Part shown: in pieces, positions 22,413-29,143 of the stretch | How the letters are laid out: each line of letters begins with the position of its first letter | How positions within the stretch are numbered: the first letter of the stretch is position 1 | IMG/VR virus record: IMGVR_UViG_3300021091_000302 | Coordinates: 1 to 29,143 of that record | Origin: a virus | Length of the DNA: 29,143 bases | Reading direction: 5' to 3' (one strand) | The notes under the pieces: generated by a model | Told to the model about the DNA's origin: nothing | The model's database searches: none | Seen by the model: only the letters and a program-made list of their open reading frames with translations | Made by a program: the position numbers and the translations under genes

Positions 22413-23900
22413 ATGGCAGACGAAGCATTAAGAGATAAAGCACGATCAGTTTCAAATATAAAAAGAATTTCTACAGAACAAGGTGGTAAGCCATTAACCA
22501 CATCAAATATAACTTCTGCTTTAAGTGCTATTGCTACTACTGTAACTAATAGAATTAATCAAATGTCGGTAAATACCATAAAACAATTTTTACCCATTGA
22601 CTCTCAATTAAAACAAGTAAATGATTTATTAGCTTCAAATAGAGAAGGCGATATTGATAAAGGTTTTGAAATGATTGATAAGTTGCAATCAAGATTAGGT
22701 GTTGATTTAAGTAAATATAGTAAAGAAATAGGTGATGCTGTTCAAAAACTTTATGATATGAATAGACAACGTAAGGAAGATAAAGCAGAAGCTAATAGAA
22801 TACAAAAAGAAAAAACTGAAGAATTAACAATAGAAAGAGATATATTAAGAGAACAAGGTATTAATACTTATGTTAATGAAAAAACTTTGAAATTAGAAAT
22901 TAAAAGTAAAAGAGAAGAAAGAGAAGAAAAGAAAAGATTACAAAAAGAAGAACAAAGACTAAGAGATGAAGAAAAAGATATATTAAAACAAACTAAAGAG
23001 CTTAAAAAATTAGATAGAAGTGATAAAGAAAGAGCTGAAATAGAGGAAATGGTTTTAGCGCGTAGTGAAAATTTATCAAAAGATAAAAAGAAATTTGAAG
23101 AAGATAAAGCAAAAGCTAATATACAACCTGGTCAAAGAGTTTCCGGACCATTAGACCAGACAGTAGGCGAAGCATTTAGACAAATAAAAAATTTTGGAAA
23201 AGAAATCACACAATTAGGTGGTGATTTATTTAAGGGTTTCGGTAAATTAGCTGGCGTAGTTGGTAAACTTGCGTTAGGGTTTTTAAAATTTTTACTTGTA
23301 TTAATACCTATTTTATTAATCGTAGCTGCTGTAGGTGTGGTTATATATGCTTTATATAAAGCAATAAAAGCAGTCATAGATTTCTTTGCTAATATATTTG
23401 ATGGTATCAGTAAAATATGGCCATTTAGTTTGTTAAAGAAAGACGATAATAAGAAAAATGAGAAAGTAACAGAAGCTAAAAAAGATGTTGCTGCAAAAAC
23501 AGATGCTAATTCGGAAATAGAAAAAGGTCGTTCTATCGAAAAAGTTGCACCTGGTACATTAGAAAATAGAAGTAACGCTATGTCGCCTGGTGCTGAAGAA
23601 CCAGATGAAGTGGCAGATGAATTTGAAAGAAATACAGGTATGAGATTAACTCAACGTGTGCCTGGTAGAAAAGTAATAAGAGATGCTTCATTTATTGAAC
23701 CTGCTTCATATAAACAAGAAAATATAAACAAGATGAGTGTTGAAAATCAAGCACTTAGTGAATCAAAATCAGCTAATAATACAGTTGTAGCGCCTAACAT
23801 ATCTAATAGTAATGTAAATGCTTCAAATACACAAGCTATGACTATGGAACCTACAAACTTTGATCGTTCTTTTATTAATTTAAATACAGTACCAATTTAA
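22413..23900 (+). CDS. Probable tape-measure protein (gp29 position)
   Basis: A 495-residue protein. Residues 50-240 are Lys/Glu-rich and strongly helical (long coiled coil, e.g. REEREEKKRLQKEEQRLRDE). A strong hydrophobic segment around residues 285-320 (LGFLKFLLVLIPILLIVAAV) may insert into the host membrane. These features, and its place two genes after the frameshifted gp26, suit a tail-length tape measure; T4 gp29 is 590 residues. No motif settles the identity. It ends just before a bidirectional-looking terminator at 23903. Confidence 0.55.
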   Translation: MADEALRDKARSVSNIKRISTEQGGKPLTTSNITSALSAIATTVTNRINQMSVNTIKQFLPIDSQLKQVNDLLASNREGDIDKGFEMIDKLQSRLGVDLSKYSKEIGDAVQKLYDMNRQRKEDKAEANRIQKEKTEELTIERDILREQGINTYVNEKTLKLEIKSKREEREEKKRLQKEEQRLRDEEKDILKQTKELKKLDRSDKERAEIEEMVLARSENLSKDKKKFEEDKAKANIQPGQRVSGPLDQTVGEAFRQIKNFGKEITQLGGDLFKGFGKLAGVVGKLALGFLKFLLVLIPILLIVAAVGVVIYALYKAIKAVIDFFANIFDGISKIWPFSLLKKDDNKKNEKVTEAKKDVAAKTDANSEIEKGRSIEKVAPGTLENRSNAMSPGAEEPDEVADEFERNTGMRLTQRVPGRKVIRDASFIEPASYKQENINKMSVENQALSESKSANNTVVAPNISNSNVNASNTQAMTMEPTNFDRSFINLNTVPI

Positions 23901-23902
23901 AG

Positions 23903-23927
23903 AGGTGGCCATTACTGGCCACCTTTT
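23903..23927 (+). terminator. Intrinsic terminator after the tape-measure gene
   Basis: AGGTGGCCA (23903-23911) and TGGCCACCT (23916-23924) form a 9-bp stem with a 4-nt loop, followed by TTTT. It sits between the convergent tape-measure and gp32 genes, so it may act on both strands; the minus strand has only a short U-run. Confidence 0.75.
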
Positions 23928-23948
23928 CAGTATTAGTAGAGAGAGATT

Positions 23949-24845
23949 CTACTCATCATCAGCCAATTTACTAAAGTAAGATAACGTATCGTCATCATCA
24001 CTAGCAGATGTGATAGATTTACTATTACTTTTTACTGAACCGTTAGATTTAGCCGGAGGGAGTTCGGCGCTTTCAACTGTTCCAGCACTTCTCGTTCCAG
24101 TAATTACCCTATTCAGTTTCTCTTTGAGTTCATCATAGGTTTTAAAATTACTAGGAGCCAAGAAAGGCGTTAGAGCATACTGCCTAGACCATATTGCTTT
24201 AATCTTATCATCATTTTCAGCAATTGCCTTAACAGGCTCAAATTCAGATTTATCATAGTTCCAATAACCATCCACTTTTCTAATTTTTAGTTTAAAGTTT
24301 GCACCTTTCCAAAAATCAAATGGATTAATTGGTTGTTCATCTTCAAATGCTGGTTGCATTGCTTCTGTAATCTTATCAAATATCTTTTTACCATATTTGA
24401 ATATGAATACTTTGCCTTCATTTTGTGGATGAGCAGGATCACTTACAACAAATATATTAGAGTAGTAAGATAATTTTCTTTTTCTTTTTCTTGCTATCTC
24501 TTTATCAGATTCAACACCTGTATTCCATAATCGTGTATTTTCTTCACTTACAGGATCTTTTTGATTTAAAGTTGTAAGAGAGTTTTCAATATACCAACCA
24601 CCTTTGTCCTGAAATGCGTGAGACCATACTCGTACCCAAGGCATTTCTTCTTTTTCGGTTGCTGGTAAAAAACGAAGTACGGCGTAACCACTACCAGTTT
24701 TATCTAGTTCTGGTTTCCATATTCTTTCGTCTGTATATTTGTCTTTTGATTGTTTATTAATATCCTCAGGATTGAGGTTAGCCTCTAGTGCTTTGGTAAG
24801 TTTATCAAAGTTAGAGTGGCTTGTTTTTAATGTATTAAAGTCCAT
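23949..24845 (-). CDS. 32: Single-stranded DNA-binding protein gp32
   Basis: A 298-residue protein (T4 gp32 is 301) that coats ssDNA in replication, recombination and repair. The core aligns with T4 in WKPELDKTGSGYAVLRFLPA, WSHAFQDKGGWYIENSLTTL and the SYYSNIFVVSDPAHPQNEGK segment, and it has an acidic C-terminal tail (SASDDDDTLSYFSKLADDE). The T4 zinc ligands (one His and three Cys) are not kept: the protein has no cysteine. The ATG has GGAG six nt upstream and a TATAAATA octamer farther upstream. Confidence 0.92.
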   Translation of the reverse strand: MDFNTLKTSHSNFDKLTKALEANLNPEDINKQSKDKYTDERIWKPELDKTGSGYAVLRFLPATEKEEMPWVRVWSHAFQDKGGWYIENSLTTLNQKDPVSEENTRLWNTGVESDKEIARKRKRKLSYYSNIFVVSDPAHPQNEGKVFIFKYGKKIFDKITEAMQPAFEDEQPINPFDFWKGANFKLKIRKVDGYWNYDKSEFEPVKAIAENDDKIKAIWSRQYALTPFLAPSNFKTYDELKEKLNRVITGTRSAGTVESAELPPAKSNGSVKSNSKSITSASDDDDTLSYFSKLADDE

Positions 24846-24896
24846 TGTATTCTCCGTATGTTTGTATTTGTGTTAGCTGTATAATCGCTATCAGTA

Positions 24897-25031
24897 TTAT
24901 TTATAACTCTTTTCTCGCCACTTTTTATGTTGAGCTGCCCATTCTTTAGCTGTTATACCTTTAGGCGTTCTCAATCTATCTCGTAGTTTTTCAAGTCTAT
25001 CAATTAAATAATTTAATATTCTAATATACAT
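24897..25031 (-). CDS. Small basic protein, 44 aa, leaderless
   Basis: ATG at 25029-25031, stop TAA at 24897-24899. The product begins MYIRILNYLIDRLEKLRDRL and ends WREKSYK, an amphipathic basic helix followed by PKGITAKEWAAQHKKW. It lies between gp32 and the Rossmann-like gene. Its start is 6 nt downstream of a sigma70-type promoter and it has no ribosome-binding site. Not recognised; a nucleic-acid-binding or regulatory role is possible but unsupported. Confidence 0.7.
   Translation of the reverse strand: MYIRILNYLIDRLEKLRDRLRTPKGITAKEWAAQHKKWREKSYK
24898..24905 (-). promoter_or_regulatory. Late promoter octamer upstream of gp32
   Basis: TATAAATA on the minus strand, 52 nt before the gp32 ATG and overlapping the 44-aa gene's stop. 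gp32 could thus be read both early and late. Confidence 0.5.
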
Positions 25032-25037
25032 AAGTTA

Positions 25038-25066
25038 AATATATCACAATCCTAGTTCTTTGTCAA
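25038..25066 (-). promoter_or_regulatory. Sigma70-type leaderless promoter for the 44-aa gene
   Basis: TTGACA (25066-25061), 17-bp spacer, extended -10 TGATATATT ending at 25038, then 6 nt to the ATG at 25031. The -35 lies inside the end of the upstream gene. Confidence 0.72.
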
Positions 25067-25922
25067 GCTGTTGGAAGTTAATATATCGTATATTAGGTAT
25101 GCCGTGCCATTGACTTATAGCAGCATTCGTTTGATTACGATTATCATTAAATTCATTTACTTTTATAAATTGTATTTGATTATTCCAAATTGCCAATGTT
25201 TTCCATTGGTCTATCCAGTTTACGCAAGGCGTAGGACTATGTTCAGGTATTACATAATGTTTAGTACCAGCGTATATATTATTAACTCTATTATCATCAC
25301 TATATAAATCGTGTCCTATCATATATACTTTTTTAGGCAATTCTTTTTTTATTGCAATATATGCTGCCGTAGGGCCGGTTGACCATCCGTGGTCAACAGC
25401 CGCACCTTGTTCATTTGTCATTATTTCTTTTAAATCGTGTGCTTTATCATTTTCTTTTACCCAACTTATACAACAAGAATTATAATTAATAAATTTTTTT
25501 TCTTTTTTACCAATATTTCTATGTAATATTTCGACTAGACCTTTTAAATTAGCACCGTGCATTACAAAATTTTTTTCATCTGTTCTAACATTTTGATTTA
25601 TCATATCATATTTTTTTACATCATCTCTATCGCTTACTGATAAACCTGTAAATAACATTGAATCGTAAAGTTCTGCTGGTACTTTATTCCAATCTCTAAA
25701 CCAAGTTTCATTTTTATAAGCATAACCATTATGATATATTTCGTGCATTATGCCGTGATCAACTGAAGTCAATACATCAGGTGTAAATGTTCTATAAAGA
25801 GCATTACATCCATATATTTTACCGTAAGTTCTTAATTTATCTAAATTAAAATTTTTTCTACTGACACCATTACCCACACAAAAAACACGTTCAGATTTAA
25901 ATTTTAAATCTTTCTGAACCAT
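25044..25922 (-). CDS. Rossmann-like protein of unknown function
   Basis: A 292-residue protein. The N-terminus FCVGNGVSRKNFNLDKLRTY followed by GKIYGCNALYRTFTPDVLTS is a nucleotide-binding-like fold seen in phage and bacterial proteins related to DUF115/MptE-type enzymes. The mid-part has DHGWSTGPTAAYIAIKKELP and the later PKKVYMIGHDLYSDDNRVNN. No catalytic site can be fixed. Its start overlaps the stop of the upstream 68-aa gene by one base, so it is the last gene of the seven-gene minus operon. Confidence 0.6.
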   Translation of the reverse strand: MVQKDLKFKSERVFCVGNGVSRKNFNLDKLRTYGKIYGCNALYRTFTPDVLTSVDHGIMHEIYHNGYAYKNETWFRDWNKVPAELYDSMLFTGLSVSDRDDVKKYDMINQNVRTDEKNFVMHGANLKGLVEILHRNIGKKEKKFINYNSCCISWVKENDKAHDLKEIMTNEQGAAVDHGWSTGPTAAYIAIKKELPKKVYMIGHDLYSDDNRVNNIYAGTKHYVIPEHSPTPCVNWIDQWKTLAIWNNQIQFIKVNEFNDNRNQTNAAISQWHGIPNIRYINFQQLDKELGL

Positions 25923-26128
25923 TATCTGAATATGTAATATAGACCAATCACAATGGCAACTATTGAAAAGTTAACTAAAATCTTTTTAACTAAGAATTTT
26001 ATTTCACCTTTCAATGTGCCACTTGATTCTCTAAAAAAATCTGATGCGCTCATATATGGATTAAAATATTTATCAGTATGATTGAATCTATCTACTTCTT
26101 TACAAAGTTCTTGTATTCTTTTATCCAT
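25922..26128 (-). CDS. Small membrane-anchored protein, 68 aa
   Basis: ATG at 26128 is preferred over an upstream TTG. The product MDKRIQELCKEVDRFNHTDK has a helical cytoplasmic part and a C-terminal membrane helix (LVNFSIVAIVIGLYYIF). It starts inside the end of gp59 (8-nt overlap) and ends on the start of the Rossmann-like gene. No function recognised. Confidence 0.65.
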   Translation of the reverse strand: MDKRIQELCKEVDRFNHTDKYFNPYMSASDFFRESSGTLKGEIKFLVKKILVNFSIVAIVIGLYYIFR

Positions 26129-26732
26129 TGACAAATACCTCTTTCATTATTAATTTAATTGTTGTTCTATTATATTTAACAAACTGTTCATATTTAGCTA
26201 ATCTTTTAGAGTGGACTGGCCATACCACTTTTTCATTAATTTTTCTATCCCACTGGCTACTAAATTGAATGGTGTTGTTAAAAACAACAGCAGTCTCATA
26301 TGATATTTTTTTTGAGAGAACCAATTGTAAAAATCTAGGATGTTGTCCAGAATATACGTGAAAGCCATTATCAAAAGAAAGATTACGAGCATTGAAGTCA
26401 TTAAGAATAGATACACAATCATTTCGAAAATAATATTCAAAAGACTCTTTACGCTTTTTCCAATCTGTAAAAACATCATTGCCGTCTTGTCCTGTTAAAC
26501 TCTTTACCCACTTGTTACTATCAAATAAAAAATTACTAACAAAAAAGCCCAATATATCATTTTGATTGTATCTGGTGCTAAGTTTGTGAAAAAAATATCG
26601 ATCATTTCTTTTTGTAAAAGTATCTAATTTACAATTAACCTTTCCTTCATATTTATGGTAATCATAACTATCTGTTGTGAAGTGTAATTTAACCGCCAGA
26701 TACGTTTTAAATACTTCAAATCCCCCATACAT
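26121..26732 (-). CDS. 59: gp59 helicase loader
   Basis: A 203-residue protein (T4 gp59 is 217) that loads the gp41 replicative helicase onto gp32-coated forks. The match is clear: KRNDRYFFHKLSTRYNQNDI and LGFFVSNFLFDSNKWVKSLT in the N-terminal half correspond to T4's RRDKYFFQKL and FISN-DAW segments, and SYETAVVFNNTI is the later helix. It stands in the gp33-gp59-gp32 order of T4. The ATG is one nt after the carbamoyltransferase C-part stop. Confidence 0.92.
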   Translation of the reverse strand: MYGGFEVFKTYLAVKLHFTTDSYDYHKYEGKVNCKLDTFTKRNDRYFFHKLSTRYNQNDILGFFVSNFLFDSNKWVKSLTGQDGNDVFTDWKKRKESFEYYFRNDCVSILNDFNARNLSFDNGFHVYSGQHPRFLQLVLSKKISYETAVVFNNTIQFSSQWDRKINEKVVWPVHSKRLAKYEQFVKYNRTTIKLIMKEVFVNG

Positions 26733-26733
26733 A

Positions 26734-27264
26734 TTATTCTGGTATGTAAATATACTCTAAATTCATTTTTTCCATAGTAATAGTAGCCATATTAAAATCT
26801 TCTACGATAGGATATTCAGCTAAATTAAAGGATGTATTTAATAAAATAGGTACACCTGTTTTTAAAAAAAATGATTCAATCAAATCGTAAAAATGTTTAT
26901 TTTCTATTTTTTTTAAAGTTTGTATTCTGCAAGTCCCATCCACGTGTGTTATTGAAGGTATTTTATTTTTAATGTCCTCATTAACTTTGACAGCAAAACT
27001 CATATATGGAGATTCTTTTAGTGTGTAAAAATTAAACCATTTATCTTTTTCTTCAAATAAAACAGTTCCTGCTAAAGGCCTCCACCACTCTCTACCTTTT
27101 ATTTTATTAATAATTAAATTACCATCTTTAATTCTAGGATCGTATAAAATTGATTTAAAACCTAAAGCTCTATTACCCAATTCAGATTCATTTTGATATA
27201 TTACTAAAATGTTTTTTTCCAATAATAACTCAACAGCTTTTTCTTTACTTTTTATAATTTTCAT
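26734..27264 (-). CDS. Carbamoyltransferase C-terminal domain as a separate gene
   Basis: A 176-residue Carbam_trans_C-type protein. The conserved ESELGNRALGFKSILYDPR block (near residues 26-44), GREWWRPLAGTVLFEE, TCRIQTL and PILLNTSFN are all family motifs. In NodU/TobZ enzymes this domain is joined to the N-domain in one chain. Here it begins inside the end of the N-domain gene with a 20-nt overlap in another frame. The pair likely makes a two-subunit carbamoyltransferase that O-carbamoylates a sugar or metabolite. Confidence 0.85.
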   Translation of the reverse strand: MKIIKSKEKAVELLLEKNILVIYQNESELGNRALGFKSILYDPRIKDGNLIINKIKGREWWRPLAGTVLFEEKDKWFNFYTLKESPYMSFAVKVNEDIKNKIPSITHVDGTCRIQTLKKIENKHFYDLIESFFLKTGVPILLNTSFNLAEYPIVEDFNMATITMEKMNLEYIYIPE

Positions 27265-28183
27265 AATACAATGATACTCCTATTGCTGTTCCCGCATCAT
27301 AAGGTATAGGATCAACAAAAAAATTTAAATTAGGATATTTTTTAACATATTCAAAGTTATTTACACAATTTAAAAAATAACCACCAGATAATATAATGTT
27401 TTTTACATTACTAATTCTTTGACTTCTCTCTATCAATTCGCAAGTATCTCTAAAAGTCTTTTCTTGTGCTCTTTTAGCAATTTCTACTTTAAAATAATCT
27501 ACATCATATCTATCATCAGTATAAGCATAACTAGATAGACCCATTAATTTTCCAGCGTCAATTCCTCTCATACCTGCTCTTAAACAAGCTATGTTAAATT
27601 CTAAACCTCCAACAGAATTTGAAGAAAATTTGTAAAAAATATTATTAATTTTTTCTTCACAAACGTAATTTGAATAATTTCCTATTTTTTGATCGACTTT
27701 ACAAAATCTTCTATTAGACAAATGCTGAAATTTTTTTTCTACCGTTTTCTTATCTATATAAAAAATTGACTCCATTTCTTGATAAGTAGGAAAAGTTGAT
27801 AATGGTTGAGATCCTGCACCATCAACCACTAAACACATAGCTTCTTCAAATTTTGAAAAATAAAATCCTGATATGGCGTGATAAATGTGGTGTAGAGATT
27901 TATCAAAAAAATAATTTTTTAAATTTATATTATTTAATATTTTTTTTATAATATCTTCATCATTTTTTATAGGATTTAAAGATCTATCATAAGATGCAAA
28001 ACAAACAATATCAGGATTTTCATATTTATTTTTACTTAATGATATAAAATTACAATCATCTACTGTTGGTGACCAGTTTTTTTTTAAATTATATCTATCT
28101 TCTTGACAAAAAAACTTTAGATTGTTATTTTCAAAATAACAAACAGAACCATTGTGTGATATATTAAATGATAATATTTTCAT
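27245..28183 (-). CDS. Carbamoyltransferase N-terminal domain as a separate gene
   Basis: A 312-residue Carbam_trans_N-type protein with the TsaD/HypF-like ASKHA fold. The N-terminus MKILSFNISHNGSVCYFENN, the HHIYHA metal pair near residue 100, LVVDGAGSQ and the late ILSGGYFLNCVNNFEY and DAGTAIGVSLYYEN segments are typical. It ends where the linker to the C-domain would be. The ATG overlaps the stop of gp33 by four bases (ATGA). Confidence 0.85.
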   Translation of the reverse strand: MKILSFNISHNGSVCYFENNNLKFFCQEDRYNLKKNWSPTVDDCNFISLSKNKYENPDIVCFASYDRSLNPIKNDEDIIKKILNNINLKNYFFDKSLHHIYHAISGFYFSKFEEAMCLVVDGAGSQPLSTFPTYQEMESIFYIDKKTVEKKFQHLSNRRFCKVDQKIGNYSNYVCEEKINNIFYKFSSNSVGGLEFNIACLRAGMRGIDAGKLMGLSSYAYTDDRYDVDYFKVEIAKRAQEKTFRDTCELIERSQRISNVKNIILSGGYFLNCVNNFEYVKKYPNLNFFVDPIPYDAGTAIGVSLYYENYKK

Positions 28184-28392
28184 ATTGGTAACTGGCCTGT
28201 CTTTGGTATATAATTTAAATTCTGTGCTTCTATTGTAATCTTATCTTTTAATGTTTTACTGATAAGAGGTGCAACTGTACCTGGATCTATTTCATTTTCT
28301 TCGCAATACTTTAACACGGCGTCCATATAGGTAATACCTTTTTTAGCCTGTACTATCTTTTCTATTTCTAGTGAAAATTCTTTTGAGTTCAT
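28180..28392 (-). CDS. 33: Late transcription co-activator gp33-like
   Basis: A 70-residue protein. ATG at 28392, overlapping the upstream stop (ATGA), is preferred over an earlier in-frame ATG. MNSKEFSLEIEKIVQAKKGI and TYMDAVLKYCEENEIDPGTV, with the ending LNYIPKTGQLPI, resemble the small gp33 of marine T4-like phages. In T4, gp33 joins RNA polymerase to the gp45 clamp for late promoters. Its place just before gp59 is the T4 order. Late octamers occur elsewhere in the window. Confidence 0.75.
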   Translation of the reverse strand: MNSKEFSLEIEKIVQAKKGITYMDAVLKYCEENEIDPGTVAPLISKTLKDKITIEAQNLNYIPKTGQLPI

Positions 28393-28742
28393 TTTATTAA
28401 ATGTTGGGATAATACCATACAAGAGATCCATACCCACAGTGTATTAAATCCAACTAAAGTAGGTAAAAGTTTTTTATTTGAAGCCCATATCAAAGTTAAA
28501 CTTGTGATCAGTGTCAAAAAAAATAAATGCCATAAAGATACACCAAATATTAAACCAGGAATAATAATTATAGCTTTTGTAAACCAACTTAAAAATTCTA
28601 TTGTATTATAATCGGTCCAATAACTTTTTGTAAAAAGCATACCATAACAATCTTTTATATTTTTAAGACCTGTGTGTTTATATACAAAATATATTAAAAT
28701 AATTGCTGATATGTTGGCAAAAATTAATTGATTTATATTCAT
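28389..28742 (-). CDS. Integral membrane protein, 117 aa, first gene of the operon
   Basis: The product begins MNINQLIFANISAIILIYFV and has about three to four hydrophobic segments (about 6-22, 54-70, 72-87, 95-112). No family is recognised. It has no ribosome-binding site; its ATG is 6 nt after a strong sigma70-type -10, so it is leaderless. It heads an overlapping run: this-gp33-carbamoyltransferase N-C-gp59-68 aa-Rossmann-like gene. Confidence 0.7.
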   Translation of the reverse strand: MNINQLIFANISAIILIYFVYKHTGLKNIKDCYGMLFTKSYWTDYNTIEFLSWFTKAIIIIPGLIFGVSLWHLFFLTLITSLTLIWASNKKLLPTLVGFNTLWVWISCMVLSQHLIK

Positions 28743-28748
28743 TGTATT

Positions 28749-28777
28749 ATAATATCACAAATAATGTAAGTTGTCAA
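28749..28777 (-). promoter_or_regulatory. Sigma70-type leaderless promoter for the replication/gp33 operon
   Basis: TTGACA (28777-28772), 17-bp spacer, extended -10 TGATATTAT ending at 28749; ATG at 28742 after 6 nt. The -35 overlaps the 3' arm of the stem-loop at 28774-28799. Confidence 0.75.
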
Positions 28778-28799
28778 TGGCCACCGAAGTGGCCATTGA
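28774..28799 (-). terminator. Strong stem-loop after the right-edge gene
   Basis: TCAATGGCCAC (28774-28784) and GTGGCCATTGA (28789-28799), an 11-bp stem. On the minus transcript the loop is C-UUCG-G, a very stable tetraloop. No long U-run follows, and the downstream promoter starts inside its 3' arm. Confidence 0.6.
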
Positions 28800-28815
28800 T
28801 AATTTAAAAAACGTT

Positions 28816-29143
28816 TTACTTATTTTTTAAGTGTGGAAAAAATGCCTTTACAGTATTTACATATGCGTCTGTAAAGTTTTTATCAATGTATGGTTTTATC
28901 ATCTCTTGCATTTTTTCAAAGTTTTCTTGGTATGATTTTACCATATCACCGCTTGTTACAAAATCATTAAACTTTTTTGCAACATTGATGATGTCATCTG
29001 CTGAATAAGTTGGTGCCTTAAATGATTGCACTACTTGTTCGCCATCTTTACCAATTGAGTATTCGTACTCTTTTACTTTTGCTTGAAAATTAAACTCTAC
29101 TAGTTCTTTTGCTAAGCCTAATAGGTCTGAACGGATTTCATAA
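28816..29143 (-). CDS. Conserved hypothetical protein (5' end cut by window)
   Basis: The frame is open from the right edge to the stop at 28816 (about 109 codons seen). The N-terminal part visible begins YEIRSDLLGLAKELVEFNFQ, so only a few codons are probably missing. The rest (SADDIINVAKKFNDFVTSGD, then FTDAYVNTVKAFFPHLKNK) is helical and charged. Relatives of this type appear in marine T4-like phages, but I do not know a function. An internal GTG at 29031 should not be taken as the start. Confidence 0.65.
   Translation of the reverse strand, partial: YEIRSDLLGLAKELVEFNFQAKVKEYEYSIGKDGEQVVQSFKAPTYSADDIINVAKKFNDFVTSGDMVKSYQENFEKMQEMIKPYIDKNFTDAYVNTVKAFFPHLKNK

Noticed and set aside
26650-26657. 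CATAAATA on minus within gp59
   Set aside because: Inside gp59's coding sequence and more than 500 nt from the next start downstream; probably chance.
29029-29031. GTG at 29031 as start of the right-edge gene
   Set aside because: The same frame stays open to the window edge with protein-like sequence upstream, so the true start lies just outside.
1-29143. tRNA genes, CRISPR arrays, insertion sequences or integrase/att sites
   Set aside because: I saw no cloverleaf with a CCA-type end, no regularly spaced repeat array, no transposase and no integrase. The repeats seen are protein-coding tail-fibre motifs or terminator stems.

Overview
This window is a stretch of a low-GC, T4-type (straboviral/cyanophage-like) contractile-tailed phage genome. 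The evidence is a near-complete baseplate gene set (gp25, gp6, gp5, gp53, gp48, gp54, gp26 and PAAR homologues), a head-completion gp4, the replication block gp33-gp59-gp32, and T4-style late promoter octamers (TATAAATA/CATAAATA) just upstream of many genes. The AT-rich composition, the marine-phage complement of 2OG-Fe(II) oxygenases and carbamoyltransferase, and a small zf-CHCC zinc protein typical of alphaproteobacteria suggest a marine host, possibly a SAR11 (Pelagibacter) relative. The host is an inference.

Layout. 1-6430, minus strand: a tail-fibre gene cut by the left edge, a gp7-position baseplate wedge protein, gp6, gp25, PAAR tip and two small proteins. 6560-8570: a small membrane protein (plus), then minus-strand cupin, sugar epimerase and several tiny proteins. 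8616-13293: an accessory island with four 2OG-Fe(II) oxygenase domains, one fused to an N-terminal glycosyltransferase-like region, two uncharacterised proteins and the zf-CHCC protein. 13465-18218, minus: gp5 without lysozyme, three tiny genes, a gp27-like hub protein, gp53 and gp48. 18253-23900, plus: gp4, a PP-loop synthetase-like protein, a conserved structural protein, gp54-like, gp26 with a -1 frameshift extension, a holin-like protein and a probable tape-measure protein. 23949-29143, minus: gp32, a 44-aa protein, a Rossmann-like protein, gp59, a carbamoyltransferase split over two genes, gp33, a membrane protein and a right-edge partial gene.

Regulation appears to fall into two classes. 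Fourteen late-type octamers sit upstream of structural and accessory genes. Four consensus-like sigma70 promoters (TTGACA, 17 bp, TATAAT-like) have their -10 box only 5-6 nt before an ATG, predicting leaderless mRNAs; they serve the seven-gene replication/gp33 operon, a 44-aa gene, zf-CHCC and one oxygenase. Because gp33 is the late-transcription co-activator, this fits early genes switching on late ones.

The most striking single signal is a textbook -1 frameshift site at the end of gp26 (T TTT TTC, 6-nt spacer, GCCTC/GAGGC hairpin, possible pseudoknot). It adds a 60-residue domain that has no start codon of its own, and it sits two genes before a tape-measure-like protein. This resembles the tail-assembly-chaperone arrangement of other tailed phages.
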